From NCBI RefSeq assembly GCF_001640805.2, contig NC_066835.1, positions 4,023,269 to 4,087,268 on the forward strand: 64,000 nt of DNA. The letters run 5' to 3'. Every line of letters starts with the position of its first letter. Within the stretch, counting starts at the first letter, position 1. This document shows, in pieces, positions 1 to 13,440 of the stretch. The notes below the pieces were generated by a model that saw only the letters and a program-made list of their open reading frames with translations, ran no database searches and was not told the origin of the DNA. This DNA comes from Lates calcarifer. Taxonomy: Eukaryota > Chordata > Actinopteri > Centropomidae. A program made the position numbers and the translations under genes.

Positions 1-2708
1 GTAAGTGCAGCTTTAAAATTCTAACTTCCATCACATTAAAGGAGTTCAGTAAAAAAAAGTACTTCTAATTCTCACTGAGCCACTAATAGAGTGAAAACAC
101 CAGCCTGTGCAAACCATTTATGCTATGCTATGTAATTTAATTGTGTTGTATTTAATAATGGCCATGAACAATACCTGAGAGGGAGGAAACTATGGCAACT
201 CACTTGACACTAAATTAGACAGCAACTGACACACAACTCATTTTGTGTGAGACACATGCTAAAGCTAGTTAGCTGTGCTAGTGGAAAACAGTTAGCCTGG
301 CTCTCTTCACAGCTGAAACCCAACACCTATGCAGCCTACAAATTTAAAAAAATCTTTAATCTGTAAAAAACAAAAAGCATCATTTTAGCGGCTGCTGTAA
401 CTATTACCTGACAAGAAGAAAAATGGGTGCACCCATTCTGTCATGTAAGTGCATGCTGGAGTAAAACCCAAAATGCACTGGGTTGAAGAATGCAGAGAAT
501 CTATTAACAGGCAACTCTATTGGGAATAATTGCTTTACATTGCTTTACAATATAAAGGAATGTTTGCTTTTTACTTTTAGAATTATCCTAGTTTCATTTC
601 TCACAACTGATTACCAATAATATCAAACTAGTAAGAGCCACTGTTGCTTTAATTTAAATGTGAAGAACAGCATTGGGTCAGCAGTTCTCTAATAAGGCAG
701 TCTGGGTGCCCTTAGTGGTGGCACTCTGGTAAACAATATGTGTGAAGCAAAAGTTCACAGCTAACAAATATAATGAGAACTACATTCTCCCTGGTGTATA
801 CACTGATTCAAACACTAATTATCCAAGAGCTCACTGTTGCTTTGGATGTTCAAGGGTATTCTGACACCAGTTTGTGCCTTCAAGTTTGAATTAACTCAAC
901 ACAAACTTTGAATTGTAGATTCAGTGACACATTTTTATGGTGTGAGTGAAGGCTGTGGAGGGGTCTAAGGTAGAAACGAATGTAAACCCAACCAGTCTTT
1001 TCTTTCGCAGAGTGGAGCCATATAACCCCATATCTTGGTTTAATTTAGCGGAACTGACTGGTGCTTCAGAATTAATTGTACATAAAAAGTGTTTCATGCC
1101 ACTGTTTTGTTAGTGGCTAAACATATGCTGCAGTAAAGACAAACTGTCAGGAGCTACATGAGCCTTTATACACTATTAAGGTCTAAAATAATAGGAGAAA
1201 CATTTGACATTTCAATTAAGCAACATAATATACTGTCTTTTATTGTCTTTGAAGTAAAATGTTATGTGTTGAGTTATATCTCTAGGGCGATGCTGCTCAC
1301 ATTCCTAATCATGAAATACCAGCAAAACTGACATTTTCTGATTTTATTTGTGTTTTATGAAGGTTATTATTATTTGCGCTCTTCATTTCACCTCATCACA
1401 GACAGGAAGAAGAGCTTAGCTCTCAGTGTGTTTCCTTGCGTAAATAATTGAACTGAAAATTGGAAGACAGTGAGTTTCTCTTCTGCTTCAACAAGCGTCT
1501 GAGGCAATAAACATACAGTAGCCTGTCTAAATAGCACAATGGTAGTTTATCGGCTTCTTTCCGCCAATTCCTTTATGCAGCTGATGCTGTGTGCTGCTGT
1601 CTGCACCAGACAGACTCATTATTTTGTTGTTTGGCAATTACGGGTCAAATGAATGAAATGCTCCAACAGGAATGTCACATCATTATTCTCATTTTCCATT
1701 TTCCATCTACCAGAACATGCTTATATAAACCCAATCAAGGGACATTGAGGTCACTCAGAAAGTTAAAATGTTCAAAATAAAATAGAAGAAAATTCAACAT
1801 GGATGCTTGTTAACAAAAAAAACCCTTCCTGTTTCCAATTAAAAGGCCAAGAAAACCTCTTTATCAATCAGTATCTAACAACGAGCAATGGGATCTTACA
1901 TGAAAAGAAAACTTTCAATAGGAGTGATGGAGTCATGTATTTTCATTCACCAATCAAAGTTTAACAACATTTGATTAGATTTTTTCCCTTTCATATTGCT
2001 TATTGCTTATTTAATCATCAGGGCAGTGTATTGCTGAAGAGGCAAGTCATAATGACAAAGCAATAACTAGCTAACTAGCTAAGTTTGCTAACACTGGCTA
2101 CCATTAGCCACAACAAGCTACTGGTCATACCAGATCAAGTAGCTATGACTGTAGCAGCTCAATAATAATAATAACAATAATAACTGAATTGAGCGAGATC
2201 AGATTTACTGTTAAAAGTTTTCAGGGGCTTTAAATGCATCTCACATATACTGCAGATTAATGTGATTATACTATCACTAATTTACAACAATGAAACTGTA
2301 TTTTGGCATTGCAGAATTTTCTTTGTACAATGCCCAAATCCCCAAAAATGCAGCATTCAAATTCTTGGTCATTGTACACATAACATAACCCAACAAGTCT
2401 TCTTCCATACATAAATCCATACAATCTTGGTATATGATGATGAAATTGGGAACACTGCCATTTCCATGTCTCAATAAATTAAGACAAACTATGATATTTT
2501 GACCATATTTTCCTTTATATTGTTTCCCTATCCCACACAGACTCTATGCACTAGACTGAGAGACTGCCAGTGGTCTCAGGAAGTATGGTCAGTGCCAGAA
2601 ACAGTTTTCCCCACACACATTTCATGTGTGCTACCAGTGTGACCACACACGTTTAGCGTGAATCATGGTGTCAAGGCTGTGACCCTTGAAAGAGAAACGC
2701 TAACACTC

Positions 2709-2737
<29 letters not shown>
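2709..2737. repeat. Poly(A) run of about 29
   Basis: Uninterrupted A-run in the presumed intron. No retroposon body was recognised beside it. Confidence 0.95.
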
Positions 2738-2741
<4 letters not shown>

Positions 2742-5700
2742 GTCTCGCCTGGCCCCTGTCCTGAAATCTCAATTTCACTCTGGCTCCTCCATTGCCTTGA
2801 CAAGGTCAGGCTGGCAGCAGGAATTCGTCTCGCCCCCTAATCTAGAGATTACATTCTCGGCGGCCGGGCAAGGCCCTCCCTCCTTCCACTTTCCTTTCTG
2901 CCTCTCTCCCTGCAACCCTGCCAGCCTGGCTCTCTACTGCGAGGTAACGAGCCAAGACCCGCTTACAGTGTAGAGATAATGTCCACGGATTAAGACAGAG
3001 AGCCCCTCGAGTGGTGCCTCTTTCATTTCAGTATCCGGCCTGTGAAGCATCATAAATACACCCAGCCAGTCAGGGAATCCATTCTGTGGATCCCTGTGGA
3101 AGTCAAACTCTGTCTGCTTATAGAAGTGTATAGTAGCATATGATTTTAATCCGCCAAACTCAGTGGTAATGGCTATGGCATTACACAAATACAAAAGAAC
3201 ATTTTCACTGCAAAAATCATGGGATCTTTAGGGATGCTCTTGTCACCCTCAGGGTGAGTCACAAATTTAAAATGGTTGTGTAAGAACATTAAAGTTCCCT
3301 GAAGATCCCTTTGGGTGGCGGGGTTGTTCAAAGTGCATAAGATTGTTTTTTTTTTTTTTAAAGGCCTTTAAGGCTTCAAGTTTCCTTAAAGATGCCAGAA
3401 TCGCTACAGGCTTCTACCTTGTGTGACAGCATTTCATATACTTCAAGCCTGTGTTGTTTGCTTATCATTAGGATAGTTGCAGGGCGCATTTATCTTGGCA
3501 CCTGTTCATTTAAAGGCTTGCTCACAAGGAGATTATCAAAGTGTTCTCAACTTGCCAGAGGATTTTGCTTTACAAATTTGCCTTCATCCATGACATTATG
3601 AGTAGCTGCTTTAAATGGGAAGGTGTAAGAGATGGCAGTTTTCTAGGATAACACATCAACAGCATGTGTCCTGCAAGTATCCACAAGTTTGATTTGCTGT
3701 TTGCGGTGTTACTTGAGGTCACATGTGATTGGACATAAAATTGAAAGAGGCTAGAAACAGTAAAATTAAATGAAAATGAATTTGTGTCTTTAAAAGGTTT
3801 TCTGGTATTCCCCTTCACCGTGTGACAACATAAAGGGAACAGCAATGTTTGTGCATTTTCTTTTCACAGCAGCCTTTTAAAAAAGCATTAGCGTTTATAT
3901 TTTCACTGAGCAGTCCAGGGAGGCAGGATGCAGGAAGGTTCAGAAGAGTCCAGGAGGCATAAAAGGATGCGAGAGCCTTTGTGTGAAGATCACTTTTTAG
4001 CCATAACCTGACTGAACTTTAAGACCCACCTCCTGCTCCTCAGATGATAAAGATGTCAGCAGTACAATGCAAACACTGGACACAAACTCAGTGATTTAAA
4101 AAAGTTTCCATATGACGAATCAAGACTCACTTCACTTGGTAAACTAAGCTTTTTGGCTGGTGCTTTTGCTGAGCTGTTAAGAAACAATAAAATGTCGATC
4201 AATGCAGATTGACCAGTGAAAACAAACACTACTGATCAAAAAAATAAAACTCTGAACCTGTGACTGAGCTGCTTCAGTGACCTTGTCATCACTGCAGAAG
4301 TGCTAAGTGTATGTATGAATATTATGATAAGACACATTGTATAACTTGCTGACTATGCTCTACACAGTGGATGTAAGTTCCAAAGCAAATTTATAGAACA
4401 TTTTAAACCGTACCCTAAAAATGCTGAATATAAAATGAGTTTGATCCTCAAACATCCTATATAGGTTAATAATGTTCCCCCATACATAATTCATAGTATT
4501 TCTCATCATCAAATATTCTGTTTTCATACAATAGATTAGAAAAGATCAAACTGCTTTGAGGTTTTCTAAAAGCAGCAGCATCAAGCGTCATCCTTCCACT
4601 GAAACAAACCCATGGTTGACTATTGAGGGTTTGTGAATCCATCAGAGAAGTTATCAATAAACCACTCACTACAATAATAAGACGACATATTTTCTGTTGA
4701 GATTTTTCCATTACAAACTCAGAGTAAATGAAAACTCTATCATATAACCAAAAGAAATCCATGCACTTATTTATTCTTTCAACTGCTCTTAAAATTAATA
4801 TCTGCTATGGTTACCATATCATTAGATGTGTATAAGTAGTCATCACCAATAGTTGCCATGGTAATAGCTGGACAGAAAAAAGAGACTCCAGTTCCAAAAT
4901 CTTTGAGAAAGATACAGATAAATATAGGACGACTAATCCCCTACATAAAATTCCACTTGAAAATCGTGGGTGTTATTATCAGTACTGGCTTATACTATGT
5001 AAAATGGTGAACACTAAACTGTCTAAATTCACATGGACTACACTGGCTAGCCTGCAAGATTAGACGATCCAATCAAGAAATAACCCGGTAATGGATTTCA
5101 CTCAAAAGCTTTACTTTATTAAGACCAGCATTTAACAGCAGCATTTTAAAGCGCTTGATGTACAGCAGGCAACTTGCTTTTAGCAGTCACATTACTATCA
5201 CTATCCATATCCTGTACATGAAAGGACTGAATCTTTCCTCTTTTTTCTATTCTGTTCTATTTTGATATTAAAGAGCCAATGGAATCAATCAAATGGATAT
5301 GAATAAAGTACAAATATATTCTGATGTTGACCAGGGATGATTCAGCCTGATCTGCTGCCTGGTGTACTTTTCAACCTTCCATGTACACAGGCAAGTATGT
5401 TATCAATTGTGCCTCTGTTGGAACTGCCTGTATATGCATACGATGTTGGTTAAAGGCCCACATGTTATCCAACTGCATCTTTAATAGTCTGGGAAACCCT
5501 GAGATAAATAAGGGCTGACAAAAGAGGAACGCTTTTACAAAAAATAATGAACATTAAATGGATAAATAACACACGTAATGAGACTACAATGTCACTGCAA
5601 GGTCTTTTTATGAATCTGCGGTCAAGGAAGAGCCTCCATTGCACTAGAGGTGGACCACATGACTGGCTGAGATCTGATACTTAATAACAGGCCTGAATGA

Positions 5701-7870
5701 TCCCAAAATATTGCTCTAACACTAGAAGACACCCATTTACTGTTCTCCGCTCCTCACATTACAACTTAAGATGAATCACTGTCTTTGTTTAGCAATCCAC
5801 AGCAGCAGTGCAGCCTGTAATGCTTTCTCTTCATTAGGCTGTCTGCAGACCACTGTGTACAACAAAACACAGAGCCCCAGCGGATGATAGAGATAAAAAG
5901 ATACAAAGATAAATCATTTTAAACATGCATTAATTAATAAATCATCTGTCTGGTCACACCCCAACCTCAACAATAAACCCTTTGGTTTCTTTGGCGGACC
6001 CTAACACGAAAGGACCACAGCAAGGCCACTTTATCCCACAATTAACATAAGCTGATGTTTATCGGTTCGACATCTCGTCGCCTAATGAAGTTTCCCATAA
6101 AACTGTCATTAGGCTGGAAGAGGGCGGGGGGGGGACTTGAGGACGAAAATGAAAACTGTGCAGCTTAATGTACATCATTATCTGGGACCCATCTCTGGCT
6201 GCATTATCAAAATACACTGAATCATCATAACTCATAATGACCAGACCACCTTCATTTTTTCTTTCAATTACTCATCACGCATCAGTTACACTGCAGACAA
6301 ATGCCTGAACGTGTGTAAGAGCCTCTTAAAAGCATTCGCTGCTGGTTTGGATCTACACACACTCAGACTGTGGTAAACAGAGAAATTCATTTCCACACTA
6401 AGTCAGCAAGCATTAGGGAGGCATTAAAGGCAGCACGAGTGGTTATGATATTATCACATGCATATTATTTCTAACATTTTCCAACATGGTGTTGAGCTAA
6501 TACAGTGCCTCGCAGCATCACTTGTCCTAAGATCGCAACAAGCTCAGTCAACCTCTGTTCCTAACTGAGCCAAATCAATTAGATTGCAGTTTGTCGTCTC
6601 TTCATAGTGGTGAGCATCAAACAATTCAAGAAGGAGAAAGATCAATATTGCAAATGAAATAAGGCACTTGATGTTCTCCAGTGGAGACGCACTCATTTCT
6701 ACACAGAGACAGAGACGGTGTTTGGCATCAGCTGCGAGGGGCTGGCAAAGACTCTGGATCAGCTCGACAAATACATCCTCTGTTGTTTTATTACCACAGA
6801 TTATCTGACAGTTTTGTATTTGGGATTAATAGTCAATGTTGCCGAGTACACGATCACACAGGAGATATAAATGTCTGAATCTATCCATCTATCCTATTTC
6901 TCTAAATCCAGCACACTCTGACTGTAAAAGCAAGACAGAGAGGAAACTGTTCATTGTATTTTCTTCACAAAAAACCATGTTAGCTCTTCAAAGAGGCACT
7001 GATCAGTCATAGCATCAAAGTCAAAGATCCAGTGTTTTTTCATGCTGAAAAATTTCCAGTAATTGAACTGTAACAGAAAGGGACACACATGACACTCAGT
7101 TCAATTAGTCTGTGAAAGCTGTAAAATGTTCTCAGTGTCCCTGATGGGGGATTTGCTCTGAGGAAAAAAAAAAAAAAACATCATCAGGGTTATCTCAGCT
7201 TGGGTTTGAGACTTCAGAAAGTTTTACAGAATGTCAGAGTTTCAAACTTGGGCTGTGAAGTCTTAGAAATGTGGGCATTTACTAAGTAGGGAGGTCTAAT
7301 AAGTTGCATTATGGGAAGTATGTGATCAGAATTTTTGGAATTTGAAATGCAATGCTAAACTGGTGGAACTGAGGGGCTGTGATGCCCTATGAAAAGCAAG
7401 CATTGCAATCTTTGGTATCATACAAACTAACCATTAATTATGCAAACTACAAATAGCAAATTTAAATTACTATTAATTACTATTTGCATACATTATAAAG
7501 TATATAACCAAGTTCACAAATTCAATACATCACAATCTTGAGTGTATACTTAGCTGTTAAGATACTATGGTCTACAAGGCTTAGCGAGAAAGGTAATTTA
7601 GGTCCACAAAGGAGAAATATTCCTGCTGCATCACCTCTGCTGCTTGAGGTGTTATACTCATGATCTGTCAGCTCCACTGCAGCAGCAGGAACAGCTGCTG
7701 TCTCTGAACTGTTGGTGCACATATACTGTACTCATACATAAACTCAAAGCCAGTAGACTCACCAATTGGAAAATCATAGGTGATTGCTGTTTTATTACCC
7801 AACAGCTTGAATGCTGATGGGTTGTTATAAAACAGAAAGCAGCTCTATATATAGGCTCTTCTTCAAGGCT

Positions 7871-8102
7871 AACATGGTTATGTTTAGCTGGTATCATTTT
7901 TACCATGTTCACCACCTTAGTTTAGCATGTTAGCATGCTAACATTAGCTTTGGTACTAAACACAAAGCATAGATGAGGTAGACAGGAATGTTATTAGTTT
8001 AAAATGTAAAACCTTTGACCTGATGATGGCACTAAAGAAAAAGTTAAATGATCTTGTGAACATGAATGTCCATCTAATAGTAGAGATATTTCAGTCTGGA
8101 CA
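7871..8102 (+). repeat. Common percomorph dispersed repeat (GTTAGCATGCTAAC type)
   Basis: ACCATGTTCACCACCTTAGT, then the palindrome GTTAGCATGCTAAC, then ACTAAACACAAAGCATAG, TTTGACCTGATGATGGCACT and ATGAATGTCC follow in the order of a well-known fish dispersed repeat. It is degraded. A shorter possible relative lies at about 16750-16800. Confidence 0.65.
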
Positions 8103-10704
8103 AACGAGGAGAACCAGAGCCAGGGCACTAGAGGGGCTGTAATGCTGACTAAAATGATATGGATGGCAATTACACAATACTTCCTGTTGGAATTATGAGG
8201 GGAACGTAATTCTTTTTTTTCTTTTTTTTTTTTTCTTATAATCATTTCCTCTGTAAAATCTGGGAATAAACACACTGGATAGAAGCCAAGTCAGACTGCA
8301 CTTCTTGTGAGGCCCTGGTTGTAATGAATCACCACTGTAATGAAAAAAAAAAGTGTATAAAGTGTATATATTTCAACTGTAAAATTTAATGCTCACCTAA
8401 TTCTATTTTAAATATTATGTGAGTGAATATGAAGAGATCTGTTCCATCTCACTTCTTTACTTCCTGTTAAAAATGCGTTAAAATGTTAAAAAATGATATT
8501 TAGTGAAAAAGACATTCAATTCTATGTGCTCCTGATACAGAGAATAGCTGCTGGTGAGCAAAGAAAAACAAGACATAAGACACAAGAGAAAATGTCTTGA
8601 CTCGGCTGGGGTCAGACATTCTGAAGCATAGTCAGATGCCTTAAAAGATTCCGGTCGTGCAGCTCAGGGAGTGGACCATGACGAGCTTTACAGTTATGAG
8701 GGAGGTCCTAATGAGTCTCAGAAGGCTCTGAAGAGGGAAGAGTGACTCTGTACTGCCTTAACAAAGTTGCCTAGTCCAGTTTCACAGATGATATGCCTCC
8801 TATGAGGGGAAAAATCCCTTCTATCCCTCCTTAGCTCTTATTTCATTTCTTTTCCTTCCTCCTTCACTTTGCACTTACATGATCCTTCTATGGTCACATT
8901 AATATTTTAAGGCCACTGAGGCTGCAAAGCATTTGCACTCCTTATTTTTGATTGCTTGTGAACTTCTTCTGTGATCTGGGGAAAGTCACTCTGGATGAAG
9001 GCATCGGCAGAAAATGTAGAATGTCATAACTGATATGTGGAAGATGCCATGATCTGAGCTCCTAGATACACAGTGGGACAAATCTCAGGCTCACAGTTTA
9101 TAGGCACTACGCTGAAAGAGACTGTTTTGACCATGAACTCAGCTCCGCAGGGGAAGGAAAACCAACAGTTCTATTTTGTGTTTGTTGAATACACTCCATT
9201 TCTTCTCCTGTTGCCCTGTGACAGGTTGTCCCTACTGAAGCTGCTACAAGACTCTGAGCAGAGGTGGAGGAAAAAGAGATGATTAAGCTGGTTAGCGCAT
9301 ATGTATCTATCTATCATATTCTTTTTCCACCCTATTAATTCCTACATAAGTAATTATTTATTTGTACTTAGCCTAATTATTCAAGTTTGACATATAAAGG
9401 ACATCAAAACAGAATATTTTTCTTCCTCTGTGTGAAATGGCCCACCATGTCATCCCCTTATGAATAATCAGATTTATAGCCAATGTATATGCAGAAATTC
9501 TCTAATGAGTTCAGGAACTAATTAAATAGTTATGTGATATTTTCCACATTTCTTTTGCCGAACCTCCATTACATGACTGTCAAAAGTTTAATTACAAAAG
9601 GAGATTAAAATGATTTCACAGTGATCAAATATTAATACAGCTAGTGTGATCATTTCTCTTGGCCCTCATATTTCTTAATAATAAGTTGACTCAAATAGGA
9701 TATTTTTTCACTCACGTATCATTTGTCTGCAGGAGCCTTGACCTCAAAGAAAAGGCAGGGACAAATTACTCAAGATGAAGATTTTGTCTGATGTTTTGAA
9801 TCATGTGAGTGCAAGTTAATTATGTGTGGGCTCACCTCTTAACTTACAGTCATCTGATTTTTGAGACATTTTATAAAGAATATTACATTACTCCTTATAT
9901 GTGCTTCTCACAGCCTTGGACACAGTTTGGACAACAGTGAAAAGTACTTCAGCGCCTACTCAGTGTCCCATGATGGCATATAGAGTTACAGTAAGTGATA
10001 TCCTTGAATGAAGAAGAAACTGATACACACTGCTGCTCTTATTTCCAGGCATGCACACTGAGAGCATTGTTCACTTTTACTTTTCTGTGCACCTTTCACT
10101 TTGAAACTGAGGCTACTAAGAATGGCACACAGATGCTAAATTTAACTGAAAGAGCCGGGGTTATAGGGCTATCTCCAGGCCAGGAAACCAAAGGGATTAC
10201 ACCCAAGGTGGAGGAACACGGGTTTAATCTGCAGTAACAAATTAGGAAGCTAAACATTAGCCCATGAATCATTCATTCAAGAGTGGAATTACATTCACAC
10301 TAATTGCAGCATTTTAGTTTTAAATGTAAGGTAATAAATAATATTAGTTGCAAATATGGAGAATTAACTCAAGGTTCTCTTTGAGCTTTTCATCAAAAAC
10401 AGGAGCCACTTCAAGTATTATTATGATATGATATGGCCAAAGCATTATAATTTTCAGTGTGTTAGCCTGGTTGTTCCATAGCTAACAAGCATTGGTAGCT
10501 AATAGCAAAAGCAGCAATTTCACATTACTGTTTAGCAGTTTTTTTCATTGATCAAAAAGTGAATTAATGCCCAGAAATGTAGCAGCATCATCTATATATC
10601 ATGTGAAGAAAATGAAATGAAAAGTTGGCCAAGTTCTTTTTTGTTTGTTTGTTTGAGATACTTTATCTACTAAGTTTCTTATTTACTAAGTAGAATTCTT
10701 ACAA

Positions 10705-10875
10705 CAGAAACATTCAGCATTTGGGAATATGTTTGTTCACCTTCCTGCAAAATACACAAGAGCTAGAGCCAGAAGATAATTAGCTTAGCTTTCAGACTGA
10801 AATAAGTATTCAAAAATAAAAGTTAGCGACAGCAAATAAGTGTATTTCCTAAAATGTCACAATGCTCCTTTAAAG
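10705..10875. mobile_element. MITE-like dispersed repeat with inverted ends, degraded
   Basis: The left part contains CAGCATTTGGGAATAT (10716-10731). The right part, in reverse complement, contains TTTAAAGGAGCATTGTGACA then TTTTAGGAAATAC, giving imperfect inverted termini. The interior has the TTAGCTTAGC motif typical of this percomorph family. The same left-end motif, TTTAAAGGAACAGTTTGACA, begins the repeat at 42252. Confidence 0.6.
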
Positions 10876-10904
10876 GTTAAGATTCTGGATATTCTGAGTT
10901 AGTT

Positions 10905-11098
10905 AATTAAAAAAAAACACACACACACCAAATGTGTGTCAATCCACCACTAAAAATAGGCCCCAACAAATGCTTCCTAGAAGTTTTTAATAGTTACTAA
11001 AAACTATTAACAGTGCTCAGCTGTGAATGAAACTATATATTTGTGACCCATTTTTAAAAATGTTAATCTTCAATAGGAACAAATAGGCTTACAGGCAA
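10905..11098 (+). repeat. Uncharacterised dispersed repeat, copy 1, with A-rich/(CA)n left edge
   Basis: After an A-run and a short (CA)n, the stretch CCAAATGTGTGT ... CTAAAAATAGGCCCCAACAA ... AATGAAACTATATATTTGTG aligns with 25163-25470. Similarity is seen across about 180 bases. Confidence 0.65.
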
Positions 11099-12807
11099 GG
11101 TGAGTTCTATAAACAATGTGGGGAAGCCGCAACATAGAGACCTTGGTTTGGTCTTTCTATGAGATTTGCAGACAGATTTCTATTGGAGTAGACCATAGTA
11201 TTCTGCTCACACCTTCTGGTTATGTAGGTTAACTGCAAACCAGCATTTGGTTTATAATGCATCACTTAACATTAAATATTTGAATGTTTTCTCTGTCTGC
11301 TTTTCTCAGCGGTCAGGTCTGCTGCAGATAATCAGGTTTTAATGAATTCTAAAATCTAAAGAAGCTTCTAGTGTACAGTTTTCCTACAGCGAGCCTAGAG
11401 AGGCAGAGAATGACAAAAAGAGAGATGTTGATAGAGGGTGGAAGGAGGGAAGTCAGGGAGTGAGGTGGAGGGGTGGTTAGCAGTAGGCAGCTGGGGCCGG
11501 CTGTGCTGAACGGGCAGCAGCCAGGCTGATGGATTACACCAGCTCTCTCCTGGGTAAACGGACACCACCACCCCTCCCCTTTTAACAATGTCTCAGCCTG
11601 TATCGTCATTGAAATGTCTCCAAAGATGGAGGTGAACATGCAGCTGAGCCACTTAATCTGAGAGGCTACATTTCTACCACAAGCAGTGGATTTGAGAGAC
11701 CCCTGCAAAAGATATTTTCTAAACAAATCTGATATCATTTTCGCAGAAATGACTTGTCTACCAATACCAGTATCATCTGCGAGCCAAGAGCAATGCTGAA
11801 AAACAAGACAATCCAGCTGCTCATCGATTCAGTCAAGACTAATTGCCGGGAAAGAAGCCCATATTGTTTTCATACATATTTCCTATCTCATTGTCATTTG
11901 TAGTACAGCTAAGAGTGCAGTCACTCCCTGACCATGGCTTGGCATGTGGTTTTACAGGTTATGGCACCGGGGATCATCATTGCCTCCCCTGGTAAGAGTG
12001 AAGCATTTTAAGGCCTGCTGATAGCTACACAAGCCACTTCAATCAGGTCTGTGCTAAAAGGTCACGCTGCTTAAGAGTGTACTCTGACTAAATAAATAAT
12101 GAGAAATGGGAATGTGCAAAAGCAAGGCAGTGCAAATTAACCCCCCTTCAACTCCCCCCTTTAACACACACACGCACTTTCACATTTCCTCTCATAGTGT
12201 CTATGTCAAGGGGCTGTCCTCATGTTTCACAGCTACAAACTGAGTCCTCAGTAAAGCCCTTGACATTTTCTCAACTACAAATCCCACTGCCATTCCCTCT
12301 CTCTGTGCTGGGCTTGGAGGTAACAGATTACAGTAAGAGCAATGCAATCACGGTGACTGAAAGCCCCCCTTTCTTTTACAGTAAAACATTTACAGTACAG
12401 CAGTGTTTGTTTTGTAAATAACCAAATATTAAAACATATATTAATTCTAGAAAAAAAATAAGCGTTAATTGTTAATTCCTTAGATTCCCCAAAAGTGTTG
12501 CCATGAGGCAAAAGAGCTGTAAAATTATAGATGAAACAATTACAGCTGTAAATAACATAACAGCTGGGTAATTGGAATAGACCATTTTCTTGAACGTTAT
12601 TCTAAATGGCTGGCAAGCGTTCATTAACAGTGTGTACTGGGACACCTCAACAACAGTCAACAGTTTAATCATTGTTGCTAATTGTAAATCACTTCTCAGC
12701 CTGGACTGTAAGTAACCACAACAAAAATACTAATGCTTTAGTCTGCATTAATAATTAAACTCACTACTGGTTAAACATATATGTATTTGCTACAAAAAGT
12801 GAATTAG

Positions 12808-12852
12808 GGAGTGCAGTATCACACCAAGTGGATTGGTGTGACAGTGCACTCC
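12808..12852. other. Compact 20-bp hairpin with a 5-base loop
   Basis: The arm GGAGTGCAGTATCACACCAA (12808-12827) pairs with TTGGTGTGACAGTGCACTCC (12833-12852) at 18 of 20 positions, with two internal mismatches. The loop is GTGGA. Flanks do not extend the stem. It is shorter than a normal microRNA precursor; it could be a MITE fragment or a chance or regulatory palindrome. Confidence 0.8.
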
Positions 12853-13204
12853 AACATTTGCCCGGCAGTGCAGCAGCTAATCACAATCAGTCTAGTGAGT
12901 ATTTCTTTGATTAATGGAATAACCAGTCCTCTAAACTAAATGACTAATGAGTTGTTTGCCTTCCCCTCTGACCCACAAGGACATTTTCCCACCAGAAGCC
13001 CCTATATATTAATACTATGCACAGAAAAAGACAATTTTCTGATCTGACACCACTATGGTTAAGGTTTGGTTAGGGTTAGGAAAATACTAGGAAAATACCG
13101 GAAATGAACAACAGTCTCCTGTGTATAAGTCTTTCATTTTTCTGATTTTGAGGTTCTACAAGAACGCCACACTACTTCCACCTTAAAAACATGGGCCATC
13201 TCCT

Positions 13205-13440
13205 GTAAAATGTCAGAAAACAGCAAGAAGAATGCCAATCCCAAGCTTACAGTGATGTCAGACTGCTATTTTTATCAAGCCAAAAGGCTCAAAGCCAAAG
13301 TTATTCAATTCAGTGAAGAGTGATTCAGAGTAAAGAAGCAAATCCTCACCTTTGAGTCTAGAAACTGAAGGTATTTAGCATTTGTACTTGATAAATAGCT
13401 TTAAAACTGCAATAACTGTTTTGATTTGTTTTTGTCTTTG
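13205..13440 (+). repeat. Dispersed fish repeat of the AATCGATTAATCG type, copy 1
   Basis: AAAATGTCAGAAAACAGCAA, then GCAAATCCTCACCTTTGAG and TTGTACTTGATAAATAGCTTT, follow in the order of a common percomorph dispersed repeat recalled from other genomes. The same family occurs in reverse orientation at 36387-36679. Both copies are strongly decayed. The class of the repeat is not assigned. Confidence 0.65.

Noticed and set aside
1..10. Window begins with GTAAGTGCAG, a perfect splice-donor consensus on the plus strand
   Set aside because: Six matching bases at an arbitrary cut are weak evidence, no exon can be seen upstream, and the only supported gene here runs on the minus strand. Checking the preceding ~150 bases for an open exon would settle it.
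12181..12511. Overlapping open frames on both strands near 12.2-12.5 kb
   Set aside because: Neither shows a known motif or plausible splice structure; judged to be chance frames in intronic DNA.
13062..13080. GGTTAGGGTTAGG, telomere-like
   Set aside because: Only about two units; too short to be an interstitial telomere.
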